A stretch of 64,000 nucleotides of DNA from contig NZ_CP114283.1 in assembly GCF_027107535.1 (NCBI RefSeq), positions 4,836,001 to 4,900,000 of the forward strand, given 5' to 3'. The position numbers and the translations under genes were made by a program. The notes below the pieces were generated by a model. That model was not told where the DNA came from, did not search any database, and saw only the letters and a program-made list of their open reading frames with translations. This stretch comes from Streptomyces aurantiacus (lineage in GTDB: Bacteria; Actinomycetota; Actinomycetes; Streptomycetales; Streptomycetaceae). Positions 51,568-60,869 of the stretch are shown one piece after another (positions within the stretch are counted from its first letter, which is position 1; every line of letters begins with the position of its first letter).

Positions 51568-51690
51568 TCACCGGATCAGTCGGCGGTGGCCGATCAGGGT
51601 CGCGGCTATGCCGACAAAGGCGAGAAAGTGTTCGGCCTTGCGTTCGTAGCGGCGGTGGAGCCTTCGGTAGCCGGCCAGCCAGGCGGGCCG
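51568..51690 (-). pseudogene. C-terminal tip of an IS5-family transposase
   Basis: The minus strand encodes AWLAGYRRLHRRYERKAEHF then LAFVGIAATLIGHRRLIR, the terminal helix of IS427-group transposases. It matches the C-terminus of the intact element at 31.2-32.1 kb in pattern, but with several differences. Confidence 0.8.
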
Positions 51691-51699
51691 AGCCCGGCC

Positions 51700-51921
51700 T
51701 GGAGCCTCATCCCACCCCGCGCCGTCCGCCAGCGGCTCTACAAAAAGATCCACAGGATGCGAAAGGCGGTTGGAACCCTCGCCCTGCCCGCCATCGCCAC
51801 CACCAGCAGCCTCTACTTCACCCACGTCCTGCCCCACAGCGATGCCCCCATCGCCCTGGGCCTCACCGGTCTCGTCGTCCTGTACGACTCCGTCATCGCC
51901 GTATGCCGCACCTGGCACTGA
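51700..51921 (+). pseudogene. C-terminal remnant of a small membrane protein
   Basis: RQRLYKKIHRMRKAVGTLAL then PAIATTSSLYFTHVLPHSDA and PIALGLTGLVVLYDSVIAVC would form two membrane helices after a basic segment. No start codon with a ribosome-binding site is present, and the 5' side joins an IS fragment. Confidence 0.35.
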
Positions 51922-52246
51922 GCACTGCGACGTCGTCGGAACAAGGCAGGACAACAGCATCCGCACGCGCCATCTGACGCAGAATCACCCTGCCACGGTG
52001 CCCCGACCATAAAACCGGGGCACCCTACCTCAGATGCCCGATATCCACATGTTCCGTGTCCAGGACTCAGGTCGAGCGCCCTGGCAGTCGCTGCCGTACA
52101 TCGGCAGACCCCAGCCGCCGCAGACACGCTGATCAACTGATGCAAAGACTCGGTCGGGGCACTCTGACCTCAGCGTGGTACCACCACGTTACCGCTACAT
52201 GGGCCTGGGGGTGTTCGGACGCGCGCGTGCGTGGTGAGATGCCGAC

Positions 52247-52714
52247 ATGGAGGTCGTGCTGGCCAGCTTGATCGCTGTCGCTGGAACCCTGCTGGGATCC
52301 ATTATCACCTTCACCTTCCAGCGCCGTTCCAGCCTGCAAGGAGAGGCTTTCGCCCGCGCCCTCCAGCTTCGCCAGGAACGTCTGACGGCCTACAGCGCCT
52401 ACGCTGGAACTGTTACCGCACTCAAGCAAGGGATCGTCGCCCTCTGGTTTCTCCAGCAGGCCGACGCCGACAGCTCCGAGACACGACGCGCCTTCACCGA
52501 ATGCGACAAACTTGGCGCTGACGCAGAGAACGCTCAGTTCCGAGTCCGGCTACTCACTGAAGACGCCATGCTCATCACTCTCGCCACGTCGGCCCTGCAC
52601 GCCATCGGTCCAATCCGCCGGGCAGCGACAAAAACCGAGCTGGCCGAACGCGAGCAAGAACTGCAGAACGCCCTCAACGCTTTCGTAGCCGCTGCCTCTG
52701 TCCAGCTCCGCTGA
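52247..52714 (+). CDS. Membrane-anchored helical protein of unknown function
   Basis: A 155-residue protein. Residues 3-22 (VVLASLIAVAGTLLGSIITF) form an N-terminal membrane anchor, followed by a basic 'FQRRSS' and long amphipathic helices (ARALQLRQERLTAYSAYAGT ... REQELQNALNAFVAAAS). This single-span plus coiled-helix pattern recurs in Streptomyces, with no known function. A remnant of a second copy's C-terminus lies at 54.2 kb. Confidence 0.6.
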   Translation: MEVVLASLIAVAGTLLGSIITFTFQRRSSLQGEAFARALQLRQERLTAYSAYAGTVTALKQGIVALWFLQQADADSSETRRAFTECDKLGADAENAQFRVRLLTEDAMLITLATSALHAIGPIRRAATKTELAEREQELQNALNAFVAAASVQLR

Positions 52715-52911
52715 TCCGCAAGGCAGCCCGCGCCCCCGGCTCCAGCCGGATCGCTGAACAGCAGGGATGCCCCTTCCTTCCTTCCTGACAGCCGAGAGAA
52801 GGGCCTCGTAGCCTGGCGATCCAGCGTCACCACGGTCCACCGGCGCTACAGCATCCCCAACGAAACCGTCGCTGCGAAGCATTGTCAGTGCCCGGCGGTA
52901 CGGTCCGCAGC

Positions 52912-53271
52912 ATGACGTCGACCCCTCACCTCAACACTCCCCGGTGGCTCCTGGAGGTCACCGCCGCCGCAGCCCCCGCCGACCCGGCCGCCTTCGAAGA
53001 GCAGCGTCAACTGCTGCGTTCCGTCGCCGCGTTCCACCCCACCTCGCGGACGTGGTGGACGTACAGAGGCGCGCTCGATGTCCGGGCGCTCACGGTCCTG
53101 CAGCGCCTGTACGTGGCAGCGCAGCGGCTCGGGACCGAGGTGCGCGGGCAAGTGATCGCCGCCCCGGAATGCTGGAATGGGCCGTGTTTCACCGAGGCCG
53201 GCGAACTGGCGGCGCTCGCGGCGGCAGAAGCAGACCGAGGCCGACAGCTCGGACAGCTTCCGGCCTCCTAA
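52912..53271 (+). CDS. Small hypothetical protein
   Basis: A 119-residue protein: TPRWLLEVTAAAAPADPAAF then EEQRQLLRSVAAFHPTSRTW and VLQRLYVAAQRLGTEVRGQV. Codon use is native, and ATG 52912 fits the conserved-looking part. I do not recognise a family. It may be an antitoxin-like or regulatory small protein, but nothing proves it. Confidence 0.45.
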   Translation: MTSTPHLNTPRWLLEVTAAAAPADPAAFEEQRQLLRSVAAFHPTSRTWWTYRGALDVRALTVLQRLYVAAQRLGTEVRGQVIAAPECWNGPCFTEAGELAALAAAEADRGRQLGQLPAS

Positions 53272-53460
53272 CGCGGGCGCTCTCGCGACCAGCCGACGGA
53301 CGTGGTGTGACCTACGTCCAGCGATGGTTCGAGCCCGGTCGGCGATTCGCACAGGCACCCCCAGCTCCGAGAGCCCGTCGGCCTTGCCATGGCGTGGCCA
53401 AGGCGGACGGACAGCGGCGCGGCACCGCGCCGGTGCCGCGCCGCGTCTTCAGGTTCTGGG

Positions 53461-54054
53461 CTACGGATACAGCTGGATCACATCGGCTCGGTTGTCGGCT
53501 TCGTACAGCTGGGCCTGGGCATGCGCGCCCGGCCCGCCGAAGATCCACGCCAGTTGGCTGCTGCCGCCGGAGCTGACCCAGTCCTTGCCGACCATCCAGG
53601 CGCCCCCGGTCTGGTTGTTGAAGAAGGAGCTGACCTTGTCCCGCCAGTTGGAGCCGTCGGACACGGTGTAGTTGGAGAGGTCGTAGGAGCCGTAGTAGTA
53701 GAAGTCCAGGCGGTAGCCGGTGTAGCTGCTGTACTGCCACACACAGGCGTAACCGGCCCGGCAGTCGCTCATACCGGCGGCCGCGCGGGTGGACGGCAGG
53801 ACGGTCATCTCCACACCCCGCTCCAGCCGCACCCGGTCCTTCCCCACCCGCTCGGCGCCCTCGTTGTGCCGAAGAACGCCCGCGATCTCCCGCTCCATCC
53901 TGGCGTCCGCCGTCTGAGCGGACGAGGCGGTCTGCGCCGGCGCGGCGATCGACGGCGAGGCCAGCGCCGTCGTGAACACGGACGCGGCTACCAGTCCGAG
54001 TGCGAGCGAGGCACAGCGCATGTTCAACGACTTTGGCAAGTGCAGTGGATTCAT
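53461..54054 (-). CDS. Secreted peptidase-inhibitor family I36-like protein
   Basis: A 197-residue exported protein. ATG 54054 has GGAGAG upstream. The signal peptide contains CASLALGLVAASVFTTALAS with cleavage near SIAAPA. The mature C-terminal domain (CRAGYACVWQYSSYTGYRLD then FYYYGSYDLSNYTVSDGSNW and DKVSSFFNNQTGG) has the I36/SMI-like crystallin fold known from the Streptomyces metalloproteinase inhibitor. By family it would inhibit extracellular proteases or act as a small structural secreted protein. Confidence 0.75.
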   Translation of the reverse strand: MNPLHLPKSLNMRCASLALGLVAASVFTTALASPSIAAPAQTASSAQTADARMEREIAGVLRHNEGAERVGKDRVRLERGVEMTVLPSTRAAAGMSDCRAGYACVWQYSSYTGYRLDFYYYGSYDLSNYTVSDGSNWRDKVSSFFNNQTGGAWMVGKDWVSSGGSSQLAWIFGGPGAHAQAQLYEADNRADVIQLYP

Positions 54055-54179
54055 GCGTTCTCTCCTCTGGGCGCGGGCGGGAACCGTCGCTCCTGACGAC
54101 ACCCTCAGGGTCCGTGGCATCCCCCGACCGGCACCAGGCGTTTCGGGCACGGCCGAATCACTGGTCACTCGGTGCGTCG

Positions 54180-54269
54180 CCGTCGGCCCAATCCGCGGCC
54201 CAACGCGAGCAAGATCTGCGGAACGCCCTCAATGCCTTCGTAGCCGCCGCCGTTGCCCAGGTCCGCTGA
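54180..54269 (+). pseudogene. C-terminal remnant of a paralogue of the 52.2-kb gene
   Basis: AAQREQDLRNALNAFVAAAV ends AQVR-stop, nearly matching the C-terminus of the 52247-52714 protein (EREQELQNALNAFVAAASVQ). Everything upstream is lost. Confidence 0.65.
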
Positions 54270-54335
54270 TCCGCAAGACTCGGCCGCCCGCCTCAACCGC
54301 GCCGACCGTGGCACCGGGGTGGAGATGCACCCCCG

Positions 54336-54770
54336 TCAACCAGCCTCGTTCTGCCACTGATCCACGATCGCCGCCAGCCGGGGCAGGAGCGCGGCGCACT
54401 CGGTGGGCGAGAGCTCGCCTCCGCCGTCATCGGGGCGATCCTGGGCAGCCAGCAACTTGAGTTCGCGGCGTAGTCGGGTGCGACTGGTGCTCATCACGGC
54501 CTCCACGACGGACTCCGCGTCCGTTGCCCCGGCCGCTGTGGATGAGGTGAGGAAGTCGGGCGAATATCCACGCGGCGGGGCGAGTTGGAGCAGCGGGCGG
54601 GTCGAGAGATCGAGCGCCGCCAGCGCCTCGGCCCGCCAGCGACCGAAGACGATGTGGTCCGGTGAGCCGCCAAGGGCGTGAAGGCTCAGGAGCAGCTCCC
54701 AGGCAGGATCGGGCTCCGCGGCGAGCCGGACACGACTCAGATCCTCCGCGGCGAAGTGGACGTGCAGCAC
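54336..54770 (-). pseudogene. Truncated ArsR-type regulator, sensor half only
   Basis: GTG 54770 (AGGGGG upstream) opens VLHVHFAAEDLSRVRLAAEP and DPAWELLLSLHALGG, closely resembling the start of the regulator at 27.3-28.3 kb. The frame ends after 144 residues, before the central region and the DNA-binding domain. The remainder has been deleted or shifted beyond recognition, so it cannot bind DNA in the usual way. Confidence 0.7.
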
Positions 54771-55146
54771 AGGCAGAACCCCCTGTTGTGACCGGCTGCC
54801 ATCGCCCACACTCGCTCGTGCCGCTCACAGCGGTGACAGACGCAACGAGGTCCTGCCCCTCCGTCCTGCTTCGGACGAGACCGAAAGTGGTCGCCGGGCG
54901 GCCGGGACTCGGGACACCCTGAGGGCAACCACATGAGGTGCCCGTGTGTGCCGCGTCCTCTTCGACGCGCGCACCGGGGGTACCCCCGGTGCTCACCATC
55001 GTGGCCCCGGGAGTCGCCCGCTCAACCCTGTCATCCGTCAGGGGGAGCCGCCACATGTGGGTTCCAAGGCTCGGCAGCGGCTGCGAAGCGTGTGCGGCGT
55101 CCAGCAGGCGGGCCTCCCGTATTGCTCGTCACTGAAGGGAATCACC

Positions 55147-55581
55147 ATGTTGAAGATGCCGGGCTCCGTCCTGCCCACGTCCGCCCGCGGCCGGACAGCC
55201 GCTCTCCTCAGGAGACTTGCCACCGTCGCCGGTACCGCGGTCGTCACGGCCGCGGCCCTGCTTGCCGCGCCGGGCACCGCACAGGCGGACGGGCACGGCA
55301 TCGACCACTACGGCGTTTGGGCCTCGGGCGTCAATGTCCGTGACGGCGGCGAGTTTTGCCAGCTGTACCCGGGGCCGTTCTACTGCGACCGGATCGTGGC
55401 GACGGTGAGCGCGCCCAAGGTGGTGTGGGTGTACTGCCAGCAGGAGGGCGGACTGACCGTCGGCGGCAACCCGTACTGGGTGTGGGTCATGACCGAGAAC
55501 GGCACACGCGGCTGGATGGCCAGCTACTACATCAAGAACCAGACCAACTGGATTGACGGCGTGCCGAATTGCCGGGGCTGA
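55147..55581 (+). CDS. Small secreted SH3-like protein
   Basis: A 144-residue exported protein. ATG 55147 follows AAGGGA. The N-terminal region is long and basic with a hydrophobic core (GTAVVTAAALLAAPGTAQA). The mature part (GVWASGVNVRDGGEFCQLYP, then VWVYCQQEGGLTVGGNPYWV and ENGTRGWMASYYIKNQ) follows the bacterial SH3_3 pattern: 'NVR', a central aromatic strand and 'GW(M/V)A..Y'. Probably binds cell wall or a surface ligand. It is followed by the amidase-like gene after 59 bases and may be co-transcribed. Confidence 0.7.
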   Translation: MLKMPGSVLPTSARGRTAALLRRLATVAGTAVVTAAALLAAPGTAQADGHGIDHYGVWASGVNVRDGGEFCQLYPGPFYCDRIVATVSAPKVVWVYCQQEGGLTVGGNPYWVWVMTENGTRGWMASYYIKNQTNWIDGVPNCRG

Positions 55582-55640
55582 CGGCTGCGGCTCCGCACGG
55601 GCGAACGCAGGACAGACCAACCGCCGCGAGATGAGGAACG

Positions 55641-57788
55641 ATGTCAGTCACCATCAACAACCGCGCCACCTGGGGACAGTACACACCCCTCGTATCAAGA
55701 GCACATGCCTCGTCAGAACCCATCGCGAACACCACTGATCCCTGGTCGGGCAGGATGGGGGTGTTCATTCACTACCTCGGTTCAGGGAACGCCGGCAACC
55801 TGGTGACGGAAGAGGACTGCCGCAATGAAATCGCCAACGTCTACTTGGGCCACCTTTTGGAGGATTTCGGCGACATCGCCTACAACTTCGTCGTCTGCCA
55901 GCACGGTCATATCTACATGGGGCGGGGGTACGAGCGTGGTGAGGCCAACGGCGGCGGAGAAATCGAGCTCGACAACGAGAAAATAGGCCGCAACGCAGGG
56001 TTCTACTCGATCCTGGGATTGATCCGCTCCGGCAATCTGGCCAGCGAGGCCATGCTGCGCTCGATCAGGGACCTCATCCAGCATCTGCGAAGCCTGCGCA
56101 CCCGGCCGGCCGGCGAAAAAATCCTTCCGCATTCCTTCGGGTGGGGCACGGAATGCCCCGGAAACCTTCACATGTACGCGCGGCCGGGATCGACGATCGA
56201 CCCTTCGGTATCGTGGCGGGGCCCAGCCGATATCTATGTGTACCGGACGCAGAAATGGGTCAATGAGGCCTACGCCACGGCGTCCGGATACGTCGCCTGT
56301 TCGGACACCGGGTACACCGGATGGCCCACGGTGCTGTCGCTCACGCAGGGACTCCAGCATGAACTCGGCATATCGCCCACCGTTCAGAACTTCGGTCCCG
56401 GGACCTTCAACGCCGTCAAGAACCGCGGGCTACTCCCGGGCGAGGACGGCAACAAGAACCTGATCAGGATCTACAACGGCGCGCTGTGGGCCAAGGGTTA
56501 CTGGACGTCGACCGACCTCGACCGCTGGACAGGAGACTCTGAGGACGCCCTCGCCCAGCTCTACGGTGACATCGGCCTGCCGTACGCCGATCTGGGACAG
56601 CGCCGGGCCTTGTGGCCGCACGTCGTCAGAGCCCTGATGCGCATGGACCAGTTCCGCAAGGTGCAGGGCGGGGACGACGTCATCCGCAGCATCCAGCAGC
56701 GACTCAACTCCCGCTATGTCGCAAGTATCCGCATTCCCGCGATGGGTCTCGTGCCCTGTGACGGCGTCTACTCGCGCGATGTCCAGCAGGGCCTGATGAT
56801 GGCCATCCAGTACGAGACCGGCATCGCCCTCAGCTCCATCAACGGGTACTTCGGGCCCGGCACCCAAACCGCTCTGAAGGGCAAGGGCTCCACCACTCTC
56901 ACCGGCGACCTGCGCTATCTCTTCCGCGCCGCGTGCTACTTCAACTCACCCACCTATACATCGCAAGGTGCGACAAAGTATCTGGCGGCGGATATCGGGA
57001 TCGACACCCAGACCGGCACCCATCTGGGGTGGGTACAGAACTTCCAGCGTTTCTCTCAGCTCCCCGTCACGGGCCGCAATGACTACACGACGTGGGCCCA
57101 GCTCCTCGTGTCGTCCGGCGACACCTCGCGGGACGCGGCCGGCTGCGACGGCATCACCGAGATCACCGCGGAACGCGGCCGGCTGCTCAAGGCGAACGGC
57201 TACGAGATCGTCGGCCGGTTCCTCGACGAGCATCTCAGCCCGGGCGACCCGTACTACCTGGGCAAGGCGCTCAAGCCGGGTGAGCCGCAGACGATCCTCA
57301 ACGCCGGCCTGCGGTTCTTCCCGATCTTCCAGTACAACGGCACGCAGCTTGAGAACTTCACCTACGTCAAGGGACGGGACCAGGGAGCGAGGGCCCACCG
57401 GAAGGCCGTCGAGCATCGCATCGGCCCCAGCACCTGCATCTACTTCGCGATCGACTACGACGCCACGGACGAGGAGATCGACAGCCACGTGCTGGGGTAC
57501 TTCAGGGGCGTCCGGGACGGCCTCGCCGACTTCGAAAAACGGTACACCTTCGGCGTCTACGGCTCCCGGAACGTGTGCATCCGCGTCTCCAAGGAGGTCG
57601 GGGCGACCTGGTCGTTCGTCTCGGGCATGTCCTGGGGATTCTCCGGGAACCTCGGCTACCCGCTGCCGGAGAACTGGTCGTTCAACCAGATCAAGGAGTA
57701 CGACTTCCAGGCGGGCTGGGGACTTGACCACAACATATGGCGCCTGGGCAGCGACCCCGGCGTGTCCGCCCTCGTGACCGGTGAGTGA
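55641..57788 (+). CDS. PGRP/amidase-like, peptidoglycan-binding and DUF1906 multidomain protein
   Basis: A 715-residue protein. The N-terminal ~190 residues are an N-acetylmuramoyl-L-alanine amidase/PGRP-type domain with H44 (FIHYLG), Y81, H164 (LPHSFGW) and C172 (TECPG) as expected zinc-site residues. Residues ~225-480 contain peptidoglycan-binding-like units (LTQGLQHELGISPTVQNFGP and RDVQQGLMMAIQYETGIALS). Residues ~500-710 are a DUF1906/Rv2525c-like glycosidase-fold domain (GYEIVGRFLDEHL ... CIYFAIDYDATDEEI ... YTFGVYGSRNVC). No signal peptide is visible at the ATG, which has a weak upstream site. The stop overlaps the next gene region. Cell-wall hydrolysis or toxin-like activity is likely. 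Confidence 0.8.
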   Translation: MSVTINNRATWGQYTPLVSRAHASSEPIANTTDPWSGRMGVFIHYLGSGNAGNLVTEEDCRNEIANVYLGHLLEDFGDIAYNFVVCQHGHIYMGRGYERGEANGGGEIELDNEKIGRNAGFYSILGLIRSGNLASEAMLRSIRDLIQHLRSLRTRPAGEKILPHSFGWGTECPGNLHMYARPGSTIDPSVSWRGPADIYVYRTQKWVNEAYATASGYVACSDTGYTGWPTVLSLTQGLQHELGISPTVQNFGPGTFNAVKNRGLLPGEDGNKNLIRIYNGALWAKGYWTSTDLDRWTGDSEDALAQLYGDIGLPYADLGQRRALWPHVVRALMRMDQFRKVQGGDDVIRSIQQRLNSRYVASIRIPAMGLVPCDGVYSRDVQQGLMMAIQYETGIALSSINGYFGPGTQTALKGKGSTTLTGDLRYLFRAACYFNSPTYTSQGATKYLAADIGIDTQTGTHLGWVQNFQRFSQLPVTGRNDYTTWAQLLVSSGDTSRDAAGCDGITEITAERGRLLKANGYEIVGRFLDEHLSPGDPYYLGKALKPGEPQTILNAGLRFFPIFQYNGTQLENFTYVKGRDQGARAHRKAVEHRIGPSTCIYFAIDYDATDEEIDSHVLGYFRGVRDGLADFEKRYTFGVYGSRNVCIRVSKEVGATWSFVSGMSWGFSGNLGYPLPENWSFNQIKEYDFQAGWGLDHNIWRLGSDPGVSALVTGE

Positions 57789-57798
57789 GGAATCCCCC

Positions 57799-58488
57799 AT
57801 GATCTCCAGACGCAGTCTTCTGAACGCCGCCGCGGGCGCCGGGGTTCTGGTCGTCGCGCAGGGCACCGTGCTCCCAGCCGCCGCCGCGAACGCCGCCGAC
57901 GACCCCACGGGCCCGGCCGAGTGGACCCGCAAGTCCTCCTCCAACGGCTGGCGGATCGACCCCGTCGCCGTCGCGGTCCACCACATTGAAGGGACCACCC
58001 GGTCCGTGTCCCTGCACAAGGGTGACGCCGCCGTGATCCTCCTGCACATCGCGCGCCGCTGGCACTACGAGATCGCCGGCATCGACACGGGAGAGGGCGG
58101 TGGCATCACCGCCCACACCACCCGCCGTACCGTCAGCGCCGCCTTCGAGTCGAACTACCTCTCCGGCACCGCCATCGCCCTTCACCCCAGGGCCTATCCC
58201 TTGGGGGGCAGCGAGCGGCTGTGGCCGCATCATGAGGCGATCGTGAGGGACATCCTCGTCGACTGCGAGGGCACAGTCGCTTGGGGTGGCGACCTGAAAC
58301 CGGCGAAGGCGTCGCACTTCCACATCGCGGTCCGCCCCGAAGCCAGGGCCCTGGCCAGGGTCGCCGAGAAGCTGGACACCAGCAGGCACCGGGAGTTCCG
58401 GGCCCAGACAGCCGGCACCGTGGCCGACCCGGCGGCGCCCGGACGTCGTGTGAAGGCGCGGCGGCTCCGACCGGTCACGGCCGGCTGA
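57799..58488 (+). CDS. Tat-secreted M15-like protein lacking key zinc ligands
   Basis: A 229-residue protein. ATG 57799 opens MISRRSLLNAAAGAGVLVVA, a twin-arginine signal. The central part follows D-Ala-D-Ala/M15 peptidases ('SNH..GTAID....HPLG ... WGGDY ... HFEI'), but here reads ESNYLSGTAIALHPRAYPLG, VAWGGDL and SHFHIA. The first zinc His is Tyr and the Asp ligand is Ala, while the final HFH remains. It may be a non-catalytic wall-binding protein. It begins 10 bases after the preceding stop and probably shares its transcript. Confidence 0.6.
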   Translation: MISRRSLLNAAAGAGVLVVAQGTVLPAAAANAADDPTGPAEWTRKSSSNGWRIDPVAVAVHHIEGTTRSVSLHKGDAAVILLHIARRWHYEIAGIDTGEGGGITAHTTRRTVSAAFESNYLSGTAIALHPRAYPLGGSERLWPHHEAIVRDILVDCEGTVAWGGDLKPAKASHFHIAVRPEARALARVAEKLDTSRHREFRAQTAGTVADPAAPGRRVKARRLRPVTAG

Positions 58489-58526
58489 ACAGCACGCCGG
58501 TCGGGTGAGCCACCGCGTCGGCACCT

Positions 58527-58561
58527 GCCCCAGGGCCCTTCCCCCGGAGGGGGCCTGGGGC
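58527..58561 (+). terminator. Hairpin terminator after the wall-protein operon
   Basis: GCCCCAGGGCCC and GGGGGCCTGGGGC form an imperfect GC-rich stem around a CTTCCCCCGGA loop, 38 bases after the last stop. This suits the end of the 55.1-58.5 kb transcript. Confidence 0.6.
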
Positions 58562-58599
58562 TTCGTGCCTGCTCAGAGCGCGCAGCCATCCTCGGCATC

Positions 58600-58842
58600 G
58601 ACATGGAAATCACCGCCCGCACCCCTGGGACCAGGGGATTCCCCCCGATCCCGAAGCGGTGGGCCGTCGAACGAACCTATGGCTGGCTGATGCTCCACCG
58701 ACGTCTCGCCCGTGACTACGAGACCCTGCCCGCCCGCTCCGAAGCCATGATCCACCCTCGCCATGACCGACCTGATGGCCCGCCGCCTCACCGGTGAGGC
58801 CACCGTCTCCTGGCGCGACCCGACACCAGAGGGTAAACGGTA
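58600..58842 (+). pseudogene. C-terminal fragment of an IS5-family transposase
   Basis: RWAVERTYGWLMLHRRLARD then YETLPARSEAMIH carries the catalytic glutamate region. After a one-base shift it continues MTDLMARRLTGEATVSW to a stop. N-terminal parts are missing. Confidence 0.85.
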
Positions 58843-58859
58843 GATTACTGGATAGAACA

Positions 58860-59427
58860 TCGAGAGAAAACGACCTCTTTATTCATGAGAAGTGGTTCTG
58901 GCTCGCTCTCCGTGAACCGGTCACGATTAGTGATCAGTGGGCGTTTCGAGTGTCTGGCGGATCTTTCGAACTTCCTGGCGCCGTTGGTCGGCGTCGGCGC
59001 TGTCGACCCAGCCGGTCGTCATTTCTGATCCGTCCCGGAGCACGCGGTCCAGTGCGAGCCTGGCCGACGCGCCAAATGGCGTTCGTAGAGCAGCCGCATC
59101 GGCGCTCGCCTCCAGGCCGCTGCTCACCTCCCGCAACGGGCGGCCGATGGAGTGGAGAACACGCCGAGGCGGATCGTGCGGGTGGTCGCTGAGCGGCACG
59201 CCGGGCCGACGGGGCTGGCGGGCTGGCGGGCTGGCGGGCGAGCTGACCGCCGACGGGGTGGCGCTGTGGCTGTCGCCGTTGGACGACGAGCAGGAGTAGG
59301 CCGCCGCCGGCACGGAGAAAGTGCACGTCACACGACTGGCCCCCTGCTGTGGCGCGGACGGTCCCGCGCGTCGAGCGTGGTCTGGGCGGGCAACGACGCC
59401 CCGGCCGAGCTCATAGAACGGATCCTC
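58860..59427. other. Stretch without a convincing gene
   Basis: Minus-strand sequence ending near 58930 (SGLEASADAAALRTPFGASA then RLALDRVLRDGSEMTTGW) has coding character but no clear start or family. A three-fold GCTGGCGGG tandem repeat lies around 59216-59242. The promoter of the hydrolase gene should be near 59380-59420. Confidence 0.35.
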
Positions 59428-60552
59428 ATGCCCGTCACCGTGAAAGACCACCGGGTACCCCACAAGTCCACCGTCCCCGCGAATAGGGACGAGCACGTCG
59501 AACTTTTCGTGCGGGAGCGCGACGGCACGACCCTCGGCCACCTCGACGAGCGCACGGCCGTCCTGATGCTCCACGGCCGGAGCGTTCCGGTACTCGCGGG
59601 CTTTGATCTCGATTTCAAGTCGTACAGCTGGGCCGATGCGCTGGCGAAGGCCGGTTACGACGTCTTCATGATGGATCTCCAGGGCTCAGGGCTGTCGCCG
59701 CGGCCGAAGATGGACGACCCTCGCAACGTCAACCCCGCCCAGCAGCATCTTCTGAAGCCGAGACCTCCGGGTTTCACGCCGGGCCCGCCGAACTATCCGT
59801 TCCAGCTGACCAACTCGCACAGCGACCGGGACGACCTGAACGCCGTCGTGGACTGGATCATCCGCGAGCGCGGGGTGAAGAAGGTCGCCTTCATCGGCTG
59901 GTCCGCGGCCGCGTTCACAATGGGGCCGTACGCGGTCAAGAACCCGGGCAAGGTGTCGAGCCTGTTCCTGCTGGCGCCGATCTTCCCGCCCGAGGGCACG
60001 TCGAACGTCCCCGACCCGCTGCCGCAGCCCGGCTTCCCGACGTTTGTGAGCACGAAGGGGGGAACCTGGGACGGGTGGGGCAGCGAGGTGCACTGCGCGG
60101 GCCAGCGCGAAGATGAGATGCGCGACAAGGTGTGGGACGCGATCATGGCAAGCGATCCGGTGGGCAGCACGTGGGGGCCAGTCGGTGAAGGGCGCAATCG
60201 CATCCGAAACTTCGTCCGGTGGGGTTGGAACAAGACCACCGCGGGGCAGGGTGGCGTCCTCGGCGGCAGCGTGCCGGTCCTCATCGCGTACGGGGAGTAC
60301 GACAGGCAGGTGAACACGTCGAGCGAGGATCCGGAATTCAACTTCTCGGTCCCCGCGCTCTACAACGCCATCGCCGGCAACCACAAGCTGATGGTCAAGC
60401 TGGACTGCGCCGGGCATTCGCTGGTGTGGGAGATGCAGCACAAGAACGTGCACAGCCTTTCGAAGCACTGGCTCAAGCACCTGAAGGTCGACGGCAAGAT
60501 GCAGGGCATCTTCGACATGAATACCAACGGCGACATCAGCCCGGTTCCATAG
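59428..60552 (+). CDS. Alpha/beta hydrolase
   Basis: A 374-residue enzyme. TAVLMLHGRSVPVLAGFDLD gives the oxyanion region, DVFMMDLQGSGLSPRP the next strand, and VAFIGWSAAAFTMGPYAVKN the nucleophile elbow (G-W-S-A-A). The acid is likely in VLIAYGEYDRQVN and the histidine in KLDCAGHSLVWE. ATG 59428 is the first start that fits. Substrate unknown; lipase/esterase-like enzymes of this size are usual. No secretion signal is apparent. Confidence 0.8.
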   Translation: MPVTVKDHRVPHKSTVPANRDEHVELFVRERDGTTLGHLDERTAVLMLHGRSVPVLAGFDLDFKSYSWADALAKAGYDVFMMDLQGSGLSPRPKMDDPRNVNPAQQHLLKPRPPGFTPGPPNYPFQLTNSHSDRDDLNAVVDWIIRERGVKKVAFIGWSAAAFTMGPYAVKNPGKVSSLFLLAPIFPPEGTSNVPDPLPQPGFPTFVSTKGGTWDGWGSEVHCAGQREDEMRDKVWDAIMASDPVGSTWGPVGEGRNRIRNFVRWGWNKTTAGQGGVLGGSVPVLIAYGEYDRQVNTSSEDPEFNFSVPALYNAIAGNHKLMVKLDCAGHSLVWEMQHKNVHSLSKHWLKHLKVDGKMQGIFDMNTNGDISPVP

Positions 60553-60869
60553 AACAGCCGAGCCCTCGACCGCGAACCGCGGGGTGCCCAGGCCGCCAAG
60601 GCACCGGCGAGGTGGAGTCCGCCGCCTGCGCGCCCTCGCCCGAACGACGGGCCACGGCATCGTTCACGGCAGCGCCGGCGCCCTGGGCGCGAGCGTGACC
60701 GGGTAGATCATCTGGTGGATCCAGCAACGCTGACCCGGCGCTGATCCCGCCGTCCACCCGGATCTCGTGGTCCCCGTCGTCCAAAACCGGGACCACCAGG
60801 TCCGCCAGTACTCCCCGATGACCGGTCAAGTGCGAGCTCGATCAAAGGGCCCCGATGAACGGCAACCCG

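Noticed and set aside
53325..53375. GGTTCGAGCCC resembling a tRNA T-loop
   Set aside because: The flanking bases do not form the T-stem and no acceptor or anticodon arms can be found.
59214..59245. Short tandem repeat that might suggest a CRISPR-like array
   Set aside because: Three 9-base GCTGGCGGG units without spacers; simple slippage repeat.
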